DNA of 64,000 nt, taken from CAYMND01 sp964465065. GTDB lineage: Bacteria > Acidobacteriota > Aminicenantia > UBA2199. The position numbers and the translations under genes are program-made. The notes below the pieces were generated by a model. That model made no database searches and was not told the origin of the DNA. It worked only from the letters and a program-made list of their open reading frames with translations. The stretch covers positions 1 through 64,000 of the forward strand of contig CAYXHZ010000011.1 of NCBI GenBank assembly GCA_964465065.1, given 5' to 3'. Of the stretch, positions 10,655-18,632 are shown piece by piece (position 1 is the stretch's first letter; each line of letters starts with the position of its first letter).

Positions 10655-11214
10655 CAGATCCGCACGAAAAAACTGATCCCGCCGGAATAACCCTTGAAGC
10701 TGACCGGGTAACCATCTGAACCTGTGGCGCCTTCGATGTTCTGCGTTTTGAACTCCAGGGACAGTCCGAAGCGGTTGGAGAGCAGGAATTCGATGCCGCC
10801 CAGAAACATCCAGCCGTTGTCCTTGCCGGAATTGTTGCCGATATCGGATTCCTCTTTGTGGGAAAGAATCACGTAGGCGGCCTCGACAAACGGGTTGAGT
10901 CGTCCCAGCGGTGCCGAATAGCGCAGACCCAGGGTCAGCGGGTTGAGGGTGAGTCGGGTGATGTCGTTGAGCTCGGTGGTGACGCTGAACTTTTTGTACT
11001 GACCGTAGGAAACGCTGGCCTGCAGACCTTTGAATACCATGACCTGGAGCCGGGCGCCGTACAGCACGTCGCCGGATTCACCGTAGATCTCTTTGATCAG
11101 CGCGCCCTGTGGGGCGAAGTAATCGCAGAAGGCGCCGATCCGTACTGTTTCGGCACCAATTGGGGCAGCCAGGATCAGGGCAAGCAGGAGTGATAATGAT
11201 ATTGACTTTCGCAT
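10654..11214 (-). CDS. Predicted outer-membrane beta-barrel protein
   Basis: A 186-residue protein with a signal peptide (residues 1-21, ending PIGA) and a mature part of alternating strands typical of small OmpA-like or opacity-type eight-stranded barrels, ending in FFVRI with Phe close to the C-terminus. Gly-rich turns such as MFLGGIEFLL and GYSGGISF support a barrel. No partner or ligand can be named. The ATG at 11214 lies seven bases after a -10 box and has no Shine-Dalgarno site, so it appears leaderless. It heads the minus-strand row leading into dnaG-rpoD-menA. Confidence 0.7.
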   Translation of the reverse strand: MRKSISLSLLLALILAAPIGAETVRIGAFCDYFAPQGALIKEIYGESGDVLYGARLQVMVFKGLQASVSYGQYKKFSVTTELNDITRLTLNPLTLGLRYSAPLGRLNPFVEAAYVILSHKEESDIGNNSGKDNGWMFLGGIEFLLSNRFGLSLEFKTQNIEGATGSDGYPVSFKGYSGGISFFVRI

Positions 11215-11221
11215 AATTTAA

Positions 11222-11251
11222 AAGATACCATTTTTGCCGTGTTGATGTCAA
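11222..11251 (-). promoter_or_regulatory. Promoter giving a leaderless barrel-gene transcript
   Basis: On the minus strand TTGACA (11246-11251), an 18-base spacer with TGG just before the -10, and TATCTT (11222-11227). The ATG (11212-11214) follows after seven bases, so +1 should fall at the start codon. Confidence 0.6.
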
Positions 11252-11314
11252 AGATTCTCGATAAAATATGCACCGGCAAGGTCCGGCCGGCTGTAAAAAA
11301 CTGCTTGTTTCGCA

Positions 11315-11320
11315 TATAAT
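11315..11320 (+). promoter_or_regulatory. -10 box placing recD2 TTG start near +1
   Basis: Perfect TATAAT six bases before the TTG at 11327. The -35 region (TGTAAA at 11292-11297) is weak. An in-frame stop at 11294-11296, with no ATG or GTG between it and the TTG, fixes TTG as the only start that keeps the N-terminal domain. Confidence 0.5.
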
Positions 11321-11326
11321 CGAAGC

Positions 11327-13474
11327 TTGGACCATTACCGAGTAAAAGTTATCCGTCGTATCTTTTTTTCGGAGCTGAGCGGATTCGGAGTGTTCTCCGC
11401 TCATTTCCCGGAGAAAAAAGACCGTCTGGTGATCGCCGGCATGCTGGCCGGGGTCCAGGAGGGGGACCGTCTGGATATCGAGGGCGAAGAGGTCTTTCAC
11501 CCTCGGTTCGGCCGGCAGGTCAAGGTTCATTCCTTCTGTCCGTACATACCCGGCGATCTGGATGGCCTGAAGACCTTTCTGGCTTCCGGCAGGTTCAAGG
11601 GTGTCGGAGAAAAAACCGCTCAGAAGCTGATCGACAGTTTCGGGGCGGAACTGGCGGTCGTATTGGAAAAGGAACCGGATCGGCTGGCCCAGATCAGAGG
11701 CATCAACAAGAAGGTGATCGATTCGCTGGTCGAAGAGTACCGGGCACTGAGGGACCAGCGGGAACTGATGATCAAACTGGCGCCGTTTGCCATCGGCCAG
11801 GAAACGCTGTACCGGATTCTGGCCGTATACGGCCATCAGGCCATGGCCGTGCTCGAGGCCAATCCCTACCGGCTCATGTCCGAAGTCAAGGGAATCGGTT
11901 TTCGAACCGCCGATGCCATCGGTCGGGCCATGGGCTTTGCGAATCAGCATCCCTTGCGGATTCAGAGCGCCTTGCTCTGGTTGCTGGAACAACTGGAACA
12001 GCGGCAGGGCGACATGGCTTTTCCACTGGCCGATCTGCAGCACACGGCACAAAAACAGTTCGATTTGCCGCAGGCCGTTGTGCAGGAACATTTGCAGGCG
12101 CTGGTCGACCGGAATGTGCTGATCCGTTTTGACAAGCCTTTTGCCGGAGTCTCTCGACCGATTTGCTATTGGACGGAAAAATCCATAGCCGAAAAGTTGG
12201 CGGCCATGATCGCGCGCCCGGCCTGCGGAGACCTGGCGGTCGGCGGGCTTGACGGCCCTGGGGCCGAAGCGCTGACTGAGAACCAGGCTCGGGCGGTGGA
12301 CCTGGCTTTCCAGTCTCCGCTGCAGATCGTCACCGGCGGACCCGGGACCGGCAAGACGACGATCATCAAACAAATTGTCTTGCGCTGTCTCCGTGGCGAC
12401 CTGGCCGTGGCCGTGGCCGCTCCGACCGGCAGAGCGGCAAAACGGATCGAGGAAGCGAGCGGTTATCAAGCCTCTACGATCCATCGCTTGTTGAAAATCG
12501 ATCCGGAATCGGGTGCCTTTGTGCACGGGGACAGCAATCCGCTGGACTTTGCGATGGTGATCATCGACGAGTTTTCCATGGTTGACGCCTTCCTATTTTC
12601 CGCCTTGCTCCGGGCTCTCAAGCCGGACAGCCATTTGGTCCTGATCGGCGACAAGGATCAATTGCCATCGGTCGGTCCCGGGAACGTGATCCGTGACCTG
12701 ATCGGCAGCGGCATGTTTCCCACCTCCGTCTTGACGCATAATTTTCGTCAGGAGCAGGCGGCTTCCTTGATTTACCTGGCCGACTGCATCCAGGCCGGAC
12801 GGGCCGATCGTTTCCTGCGGGCCTGCCAGTCCGAACAGGAGCAGTTCCGCTTCGTCCGGGCCGACAGCGAGGTCGAGGCGCAACAATCCGTCCTGACCGA
12901 GCTGGCCGATTTGCTGGAGCGTCTCCCGGTCTCCTCTCTGGATTATCAGGTTCTCAGCCCGATGTACCGGGGGGAGGCCGGCGTCGAGCAGCTGAACCTG
13001 AGGATTCAGGAACGCTTCAATCAGCGGCAGCTGGTGCTGACACTGCCGGGTCGGGATTTCCGCATCGGGGATCGGGTCATGCAGTTGCGCAACAACTACG
13101 AGCTGGAAATTTTCAACGGCGAACAGGGGATTGTCTGCGATTATCAGACGCAACGGCGCTTGCTGAGAGTCGATTTCGGCGAGCGGATCGTCGAACTGTC
13201 CCATGAGCAGCTCGACGACATCGTCCTGTCGTACGCATCCACCGTTCACAAGGCGCAGGGCGCCGAATTCCAGGAGATCATCATCTGTCTCTTGCCCGGC
13301 CATGGCCTGATGCTGAACCGGGAATTGCTGTACACGGCCTTCACCCGGGCCCGGCGGCGGGTGGTGATCGTCGGCAGCGCACAGGCCCTGGCACAGGCCA
13401 TAAACCAGGCCATGCCGCGTTTCCGCAGGACGCTTCTTGGCGAGCGCTTGCAGGAGGCGCAAAAAAAACCTTGA
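11327..13474 (+). CDS. recD2: RecD2-type ATP-dependent DNA helicase
   Basis: A 715-residue superfamily 1B 5'-3' DNA helicase of the RecD2/TraA group that works without RecBC in repair. It has an N-terminal OB-like domain, helix-hairpin-helix repeats (GVGEKTAQKLI near 95, IRGINKKVID near 125 and VKGIGFRTADAIG near 190), Walker A TGGPGTGKTT near 340, Walker B VIIDEFSMVD near 410, motif III IGDKDQLPSVGPG and a C-terminal UvrD-like fold ending in YTAFTRARRRVVIVG. Start is a TTG at 11327, forced by an upstream in-frame stop, and lies six bases after TATAAT with no ribosome-binding site. The divergent barrel gene shares its promoter region. Confidence 0.93.
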   Translation: MDHYRVKVIRRIFFSELSGFGVFSAHFPEKKDRLVIAGMLAGVQEGDRLDIEGEEVFHPRFGRQVKVHSFCPYIPGDLDGLKTFLASGRFKGVGEKTAQKLIDSFGAELAVVLEKEPDRLAQIRGINKKVIDSLVEEYRALRDQRELMIKLAPFAIGQETLYRILAVYGHQAMAVLEANPYRLMSEVKGIGFRTADAIGRAMGFANQHPLRIQSALLWLLEQLEQRQGDMAFPLADLQHTAQKQFDLPQAVVQEHLQALVDRNVLIRFDKPFAGVSRPICYWTEKSIAEKLAAMIARPACGDLAVGGLDGPGAEALTENQARAVDLAFQSPLQIVTGGPGTGKTTIIKQIVLRCLRGDLAVAVAAPTGRAAKRIEEASGYQASTIHRLLKIDPESGAFVHGDSNPLDFAMVIIDEFSMVDAFLFSALLRALKPDSHLVLIGDKDQLPSVGPGNVIRDLIGSGMFPTSVLTHNFRQEQAASLIYLADCIQAGRADRFLRACQSEQEQFRFVRADSEVEAQQSVLTELADLLERLPVSSLDYQVLSPMYRGEAGVEQLNLRIQERFNQRQLVLTLPGRDFRIGDRVMQLRNNYELEIFNGEQGIVCDYQTQRRLLRVDFGERIVELSHEQLDDIVLSYASTVHKAQGAEFQEIIICLLPGHGLMLNRELLYTAFTRARRRVVIVGSAQALAQAINQAMPRFRRTLLGERLQEAQKKP

Positions 13475-13498
13475 AAAAAACTGAAAACTCTTTACTAT
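13471..13498 (+). promoter_or_regulatory. Possible promoter of the small gene at 13518
   Basis: TTGAAA (13471-13476), a 16-base spacer and TACTAT (13493-13498). The -35 overlaps the recD2 stop codon. A start near 13505 would give a short leader carrying GAGAG before the ATG at 13518. Confidence 0.35.
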
Positions 13499-13517
13499 GA
13501 GTGGTTGAGAGATCGCA

Positions 13518-13835
13518 ATGGTATTGCCGGTACCGCTTCATGGAACTGAGCGCGGCCTGTGGCCATTAGCGCCCCAGCCTGTCGCCGTGGCCCGGCCGCT
13601 GGATCATCCGGTCGATACGGACCGGAGCGTTCGGGCAGGCATGGACCTGTCGGCTCAGATACTGGCCGATGGCCGGGGGCGCCAGACGCTGGGCCGGCAG
13701 GCGACGGTGGATTGGTTGAAGACGAACAGCCACCGCGGCTCCGAGTCGCAGGGTGCACGCGCATATCGCCAGGCCGCTTCCTGGGATCTGGCCGTTGACG
13801 AAAATCTCGGTTTGTACCTTGATGTCTACGCCTGA
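13518..13835 (+). CDS. Small protein of unknown function
   Basis: A 105-residue ORF that fills the gap between recD2 and the convergent kinase gene, whose end it overlaps by ten bases. I do not recognise it. Reasons to think it is real: third codon positions are mainly G or C through the second half, as in neighbouring genes; a promoter-like pair lies just upstream; and the C-terminal half (DWLKTNS to LGLYLDVYA) has a normal residue mix, unlike the Arg/Pro-rich opposite-strand ORFs. No signal peptide or membrane segment is seen, and the N-terminal third is Pro-rich. Confidence 0.45.
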   Translation: MVLPVPLHGTERGLWPLAPQPVAVARPLDHPVDTDRSVRAGMDLSAQILADGRGRQTLGRQATVDWLKTNSHRGSESQGARAYRQAASWDLAVDENLGLYLDVYA

Positions 13836-15340
13836 TCGGTCGGTAATTTCAAGGAAAAGCGGGTGTCTCCGGCTGTACCGGACTGCAGGGATATCTCCCC
13901 GCCCATGGCCAGCATCAGCTTCCTGACCAGGGCCAGTCCCATACCCGAACCTTTTTCACGGGTGGTGAAAAACGGATACCAGATCTTTTCTGTCAGTTCG
14001 GCAGGGATGCCTTGGCCGTTGTCGCCCAGGGTCAATTCGATCGATCGCCGTTCACGGCGATAGCTGCAGGTGATCTCCGTGGCGCCAGCCTGGGCGGCGT
14101 TGCGGACGAGGTTGTCCAGGACATTGCGCAGCGATCCGGGGTCGGCAATGGCTTGGGCGTGCTCCTGATGTCGTTGCGTGAGGGTCAGTTTGTGCGTTTC
14201 GCACAGTTCGCGAACCAGATCGTCGATCCGGCACGGTACCTGCTGCGGGGGCTCGGCAGGTTTGGAAAAGCCCAGGAAACGTTCCATCATGTCGGTCAGA
14301 AAGTGGATTTCGGCATTGATTCGTTCGATCTTGGGATCGTTGTCTTTCAGCGTTTTGGTGTAGCCGTAGATCACCCCGAGGGAATTGCGCACTTCATGGG
14401 ACAGGTAGGCCGCCATTTCGCCCAGCTGCAGGATGCTTTTTTTCTCCATATCCAACCTGCGTTTTTCCTGAACGCCGGTAACATCTTCGATGGTGAGCAG
14501 CTGCGCTTCGTACGGCAGTGTGACGACGGAGCAGTTGAGAATGAGATCCTGAGTGACGATTTCCCGGGTCTGGCCGGCCTTGTCGGCGCGAAGAGCAAAG
14601 TCGATCAGTTCAGGGTACTGCGGCAGGGCTTCGCCGAAAGGACGATGGATGACCGAGGCATAGCTCTTCTGTAATATCTGTTCGGCACGGCGGTTGAATA
14701 TTTCGATGCGCTGTCCCTTACCGAGGGTAATGACGGCGAAATGAACCTGATTGAGGATCGATACGGTCAAACTGTCCTTCTGTTCGACGCTTTGCCGTTG
14801 CGAGGCGACCATCTGCTGCATCTTGATCTCCTGGCCCTTGAGGTTGAGCAGGTAATTCTGCAGCGGATCGATCGGTACCGGGGTGGAAGATGACGATTTG
14901 CCTTTGCGTATCTGGATGAACAGCAAGGCGGCGGTCGCCAGCAGCAGGATACCGCTCAATACGATGCTGCCGGTACTGACTGCCTGGACGCGGCGGATGA
15001 TCTGGAGGGTGCCGGACTGGACGGGAACAGTCAGTTTGACGGTCGGTCCGTCCTGGGTGCGGTAGCAAATGAGCAGCAGCGGCGGATCCAGGTCGACCAG
15101 TTCCTGTTCTCCGGGAGCTTCCTGGGTGATGCCGACAGCGCTGAAAAGGGGATTCTTCTTTAGAAGTTCAACGCTTTCCGGCGCGGACTTTTCGGCGAGA
15201 GCGGCCACCTGCCTGGCCTGGTCTTTGATATTTCGGATCTCGGCCTTACCCAATTCGACGAACAGGTGGTTGAAATTGTAAAAGAGGAACAAGGCGACGA
15301 TTTCGACGAACAACAAAAAAATCAGCGATGTTTTTCTCAC
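13826..15340 (-). CDS. NtrB-like membrane sensor histidine kinase
   Basis: A 504-residue kinase with two membrane segments (about 5-25 and 125-145) bracketing a periplasmic sensor region, a PAS domain (about 190-290), a HisKA helix with phospho-acceptor His315 in LSHEVRN, and a HATPase domain with N-box (NLVRNAA), DNGQGIP and a GSGMGLAL lid. This arrangement resembles NtrB/PilS kinases that pair with sigma-54 activators. The GTG start at 15340 has AAGGAGG before it. It lies 13 bases after pilD. No response regulator with an intact receiver aspartate and a sigma-54 domain is in the window, so its partner is unknown. Confidence 0.88.
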   Translation of the reverse strand: MRKTSLIFLLFVEIVALFLFYNFNHLFVELGKAEIRNIKDQARQVAALAEKSAPESVELLKKNPLFSAVGITQEAPGEQELVDLDPPLLLICYRTQDGPTVKLTVPVQSGTLQIIRRVQAVSTGSIVLSGILLLATAALLFIQIRKGKSSSSTPVPIDPLQNYLLNLKGQEIKMQQMVASQRQSVEQKDSLTVSILNQVHFAVITLGKGQRIEIFNRRAEQILQKSYASVIHRPFGEALPQYPELIDFALRADKAGQTREIVTQDLILNCSVVTLPYEAQLLTIEDVTGVQEKRRLDMEKKSILQLGEMAAYLSHEVRNSLGVIYGYTKTLKDNDPKIERINAEIHFLTDMMERFLGFSKPAEPPQQVPCRIDDLVRELCETHKLTLTQRHQEHAQAIADPGSLRNVLDNLVRNAAQAGATEITCSYRRERRSIELTLGDNGQGIPAELTEKIWYPFFTTREKGSGMGLALVRKLMLAMGGEISLQSGTAGDTRFSLKLPTDQA

Positions 15341-15353
15341 CCCCCCTCCTTGC

Positions 15354-16118
15354 TCACAGTTGCGCCCGGCCGGTCAGTATCTGCAGTATCGGTTCGGAAA
15401 AGATCAGTGAAACGATGGCGCCTAGCGACAGAAAAGTGCCGAAAGGCAAGGCCAGCTGCAGGTTTTTCCCCCGGAATACGATGAGAAACAAGCCTACCGC
15501 CAGGCCGAGAAGCGATGCCGTCAGCACGGTGACGATCAATTTCTCCGGTCCCAGAAAGGCGCCGAGCAGAATCATCATCTTGACGTCGCCAAAGCCCAGT
15601 CCCTCTATTTTCCGCACTTTCAGATAGAAAAAGAACAATGCGGTCAGCAGCAGCGCGCTTCCGAAAGCGCTGAGAAAAGCCGGTAAGGGTGACAGGTACG
15701 GGTTGAAGAAGGAGTACAGCAGGAACACGGCGCCTCCACCCAGGGTCAGCTCGTCGGGAAGAATCATGTGCTCGAGGTCGATCAGGGCCAGCGCGACGAG
15801 CAGCAGCAGAAACGCGGCGGTCATGGCCGCATGCAGGCTGAAGCCGTACGCGCTGCCTGCGTAGTAGAAGGCGCAGGCCCCGGCGGCTTCGACCAGCGGA
15901 TACCGGACCGAGATGGAGCCGCGACAGCCGGGGCAGCGGCCGCGCAGAAGCAGAAAACTCAGGATGGGAATGTTTTCCCAGGGGCGGATGTCCCGCTGAC
16001 AATTCGGACAGCGGGAGCGGGGTTTGACCAGGCTTTCACCCCGAGGCAGGCGGTATATGACCACGTTGAGGAAACTGCCCCAGATGAGGCCGAATATGAT
16101 TAAGAGTATTTCTTCCAT
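15354..16118 (-). CDS. pilD: Prepilin peptidase (type IV leader peptidase)
   Basis: Cleaves and N-methylates type IV prepilins and pseudopilins at the inner membrane. The 254-residue protein has the N-terminal GSFLNVVIYRLP motif, two CxxC pairs (CPNC and CPGC, about residues 37-65) of the cytoplasmic zinc-binding loop, and the two catalytic aspartates in LIDLEHMILPDE and GFGDVKMM (the GxGD motif). Both methylase and protease parts are present. It should process the pseudopilin at 44352 and the pilins of the pilMNOPQ system. Its start overlaps the upstream gene by 19 bases, indicating coupling. Confidence 0.94.
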   Translation of the reverse strand: MEEILLIIFGLIWGSFLNVVIYRLPRGESLVKPRSRCPNCQRDIRPWENIPILSFLLLRGRCPGCRGSISVRYPLVEAAGACAFYYAGSAYGFSLHAAMTAAFLLLLVALALIDLEHMILPDELTLGGGAVFLLYSFFNPYLSPLPAFLSAFGSALLLTALFFFYLKVRKIEGLGFGDVKMMILLGAFLGPEKLIVTVLTASLLGLAVGLFLIVFRGKNLQLALPFGTFLSLGAIVSLIFSEPILQILTGRAQL

Positions 16119-16948
16119 CCGGATTTCTGGTTGGGGATCAGTTTGCCGCTCCTGGCGTCATAACCGTATAAATCCCCCTTGTAATCGAGCGGCGGAGCGC
16201 TGAGGTAGCCCTTGTTCACCAATTCGTCGAAACTGGCCGGCAAACGACCGTCGTGTCGCTGCCGGAAGCGTTCGACGATGGCGGTGAACGCCTTCTGGTC
16301 CCGTTGGAACTGGATGTCGTAGAGATGAAGATCGGCTGACTTTTTGATACTTTCGTGAGGAGTTGTTCTCTTCAGTTCCGAAAACAGCTCCCATGCCTTG
16401 TCAAGGTCGTCCTGCATGTAAATGTAATGGGCGTAGAGATTCATGATGCCGGCTAGGGCGTTGGGACGTTTGGCTGCCCGTTCCTGGTATTGGGCCGCCA
16501 GTTTGAAATCCTTGAGCATGGTTACGGCAAAAAAACCTGCCCAGTATTCATAGATGTAATCGCTCTGGAAATGTTCGGCAGCTCGTTCCAGTATTTTCAG
16601 AGCATCATGAACCTTACCGGCTTCCCGGGCCATCATGATACTGCCGGTCAGATAGAAATCGGGGTTGTCCGGACTCAAACCGGTGATGGCGTCAAAAACG
16701 GGGACCAAACTATCCCAGCGGTTGCTGTAATAGCTGGTGGAATAGAACTGGATGGACCAGAGAAAGATCAGCTCCGCCAGGGCATCGTGGTGGCCCAGGG
16801 AGATGATCTTCAGTGTCCGGGCATTGGGCAGGTCCACGCTGACCTGGCGACTGCGGAAGTATCCGGCCTGACCGTCATACCGGGATTGCAGTGCGGCCGC
16901 CGCTGCCAGCAGGGAGAATGCAACGAGGGCGGTCAGTGCTCGTTTCAC
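16100..16948 (-). CDS. Membrane-anchored TPR-like protein
   Basis: A 282-residue protein with one N-terminal hydrophobic segment (about 4-20) that may be a signal anchor, then helical repeats of TPR type (for example DALKILERAAEHF and KAWELFSELK) and a C-terminal piece with LPASFDELVNKGYL and YGYDARSG, reminiscent of pilin-associated C-termini. The chosen start is the GTG at 16948, which overlaps the ABC permease stop as GTGA and begins the hydrophobic segment; the longer ORF upstream is out of character. Likely a periplasmic accessory of the ABC transporter or of pilus assembly; this is inference from position only. Confidence 0.7.
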   Translation of the reverse strand: MKRALTALVAFSLLAAAAALQSRYDGQAGYFRSRQVSVDLPNARTLKIISLGHHDALAELIFLWSIQFYSTSYYSNRWDSLVPVFDAITGLSPDNPDFYLTGSIMMAREAGKVHDALKILERAAEHFQSDYIYEYWAGFFAVTMLKDFKLAAQYQERAAKRPNALAGIMNLYAHYIYMQDDLDKAWELFSELKRTTPHESIKKSADLHLYDIQFQRDQKAFTAIVERFRQRHDGRLPASFDELVNKGYLSAPPLDYKGDLYGYDARSGKLIPNQKSGWKKYS

Positions 16949-17709
16949 TTGAATTCTCGCTTGGAGAAGATCAGCCATGACAGCAGCAGCAGCGCGACGG
17001 TGTAGAGCGCGGCGTACAGAGCGTTGAGCGACATGGTTGCCGAATCGAGCGGGCTGTGCAGAACCACCTGGCTTTTCAGGTTGAACTTCTCCAGGTTGGG
17101 CAGCAGGTAGTACACGATCTTGACGACAAAGCCCGAAACGGGATCCTGGATCAGTCCTTTGAACTGGTTGTAGGTCCACAGGACGTGACCGATCACGTAC
17201 AGAGTGATGGTGAAGATGGTGGCCAGTATGGGGGTGGTGAACGAAGAGAACAGCATGGACAGCGCGACCACGATGGTCAGTTCGCAGAACAGCATGACGA
17301 AGAAGAGCAGCAGCTGCCCGGTCAGCGGGGCATTGACCAGCAGCAGGAAAAGAACGAACAGGCTGCCCATACCCAGCAGGGCCAGAAACAGGGTGAGCAT
17401 CAGGCCCAGGAATTTACCGAAAATGAAATGGGATCGGTGCAGGGGCTTGCTGAGTATGTTGTAGATCGTGCGCTTGTCGATCTCTTTGAAAACCAGGTTG
17501 ATGCCGGTGAAGATGGCGATGAGGGTGATGAAAATCTGGATCGAGGACAGACCCAGCTCCAGGGTCACCCGGGCTTCGTTGCCGACGGTCAGCAGACTGA
17601 TGAATTTGGCGTTGACGGCAAACAGGACGCCCATGAAGAAGAGCAGGTAGAACACTTTGCTGCGGGCGGCCTCTTTGAAGGTGTTGAATGCCAGAGCGAT
17701 GACTTTCAT
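16945..17709 (-). CDS. ABC-2-type transporter permease
   Basis: A 254-residue membrane protein with about six hydrophobic segments and a cytoplasmic segment with DKRTIYNILSKPLHRSHFI, which is typical of ABC-2 permeases such as those of the NatB/Nos type. It starts inside the ATPase stop codon (ATGA at 17706-17709), so the two make one transporter. The direction is probably export, by analogy with ATPases of this class; the substrate is not visible. The downstream TPR-like protein is coupled to it by a GTGA overlap. Confidence 0.85.
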   Translation of the reverse strand: MKVIALAFNTFKEAARSKVFYLLFFMGVLFAVNAKFISLLTVGNEARVTLELGLSSIQIFITLIAIFTGINLVFKEIDKRTIYNILSKPLHRSHFIFGKFLGLMLTLFLALLGMGSLFVLFLLLVNAPLTGQLLLFFVMLFCELTIVVALSMLFSSFTTPILATIFTITLYVIGHVLWTYNQFKGLIQDPVSGFVVKIVYYLLPNLEKFNLKSQVVLHSPLDSATMSLNALYAALYTVALLLLSWLIFSKREFK

Positions 17710-18632
17710 TTGTCGAGCTCCTCCATAAAGAGGTCTTCGAGGTTTTTCTTTTGCGGAACGACCGAGACGATTTCGGCGTTGTTGGTGACCAGACGTTCGA
17801 TGATCTGCTGTTTTTGGGCTTCCTCGATCTGAATCAGAAAGCCCTCCTTGGTCTGCTGAGCTGTCTTGGGTATACCCGGGATCAGGTTGGGCTGCGGGTG
17901 ACGGTAGACGAGTTCGACACTCTTGATGGTATCGCTCAACAGCTCGGTCAATGCGCCGGTCTTGCGGATACTGCCGTTGAGCATGATGGCCACCCGGTCG
18001 CAGATCAGTTCCATGTCCTGGATGATATGCGAGGAAAAGAAGACGGTCTTGCCTTCGGCGCGCAGTTCGATGATGATGTCCCGCAGCTCTTTGCGGCCGA
18101 TGGGGTCGAGCCCGGAGAACGGTTCGTCCAGGATGACCAGGTCGGGGTTGTGGATCAGGGCGTGGGCCAGGCCGATTCGTTGGGTCATGCCCTTGGAATA
18201 CTTGCGCATCTTGATGTCGCTGCGACCGGTCATGCCGACGCGCTGGAGCAGGGAGTCGATGCGCTGGTCGATTTCCCGGGCCGGTACACTGCAGAGCTGG
18301 GCGCTGAACCGCAAGAATTCCCGGCCGGTCAGGTATTCATAAAAGTAGGGATTTTCCGGTAAGTAACCCAGCCTTTGCCGGCTGGCCAGGCGTTCGGATG
18401 GCTGGTCGAAGATGGTGACTGCCCCGCTGTCTTTGTTTAGCAGACCGATGATGCATTTCATGGTGGTGGTTTTTCCGGCGCCGTTGGGGCCTAAAAAACC
18501 GAAAATTTCGCCGGCTTGCATGGAAAAGGTTACGGAGTTGAGAACCGGGATGCGCCGGCGGGTGATGTTGCTGCGGAATGATTTGCAGAGATTGTCCACC
18601 CGTAATGGACAGGGGCTTAAAACTTTATCCAT
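17706..18632 (-). CDS. ABC transporter ATP-binding protein
   Basis: A 308-residue nucleotide-binding subunit with Walker A GPNGAGKTT (near 50), Q-loop region LGYLPENPYFYEYLT, signature YSKGMTQR in place of LSGGQ, Walker B LVILDEPFSGLDP, and the switch His in FFSSHII. The C-terminal extension after about 220 is typical of ABC-2 ATPases (CcmA/NatA-like). It overlaps the purine permease gene by 16 bases upstream and the permease gene by four bases downstream, so transcription and translation are probably coupled. Confidence 0.92.
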   Translation of the reverse strand: MDKVLSPCPLRVDNLCKSFRSNITRRRIPVLNSVTFSMQAGEIFGFLGPNGAGKTTTMKCIIGLLNKDSGAVTIFDQPSERLASRQRLGYLPENPYFYEYLTGREFLRFSAQLCSVPAREIDQRIDSLLQRVGMTGRSDIKMRKYSKGMTQRIGLAHALIHNPDLVILDEPFSGLDPIGRKELRDIIIELRAEGKTVFFSSHIIQDMELICDRVAIMLNGSIRKTGALTELLSDTIKSVELVYRHPQPNLIPGIPKTAQQTKEGFLIQIEEAQKQQIIERLVTNNAEIVSVVPQKKNLEDLFMEELDK

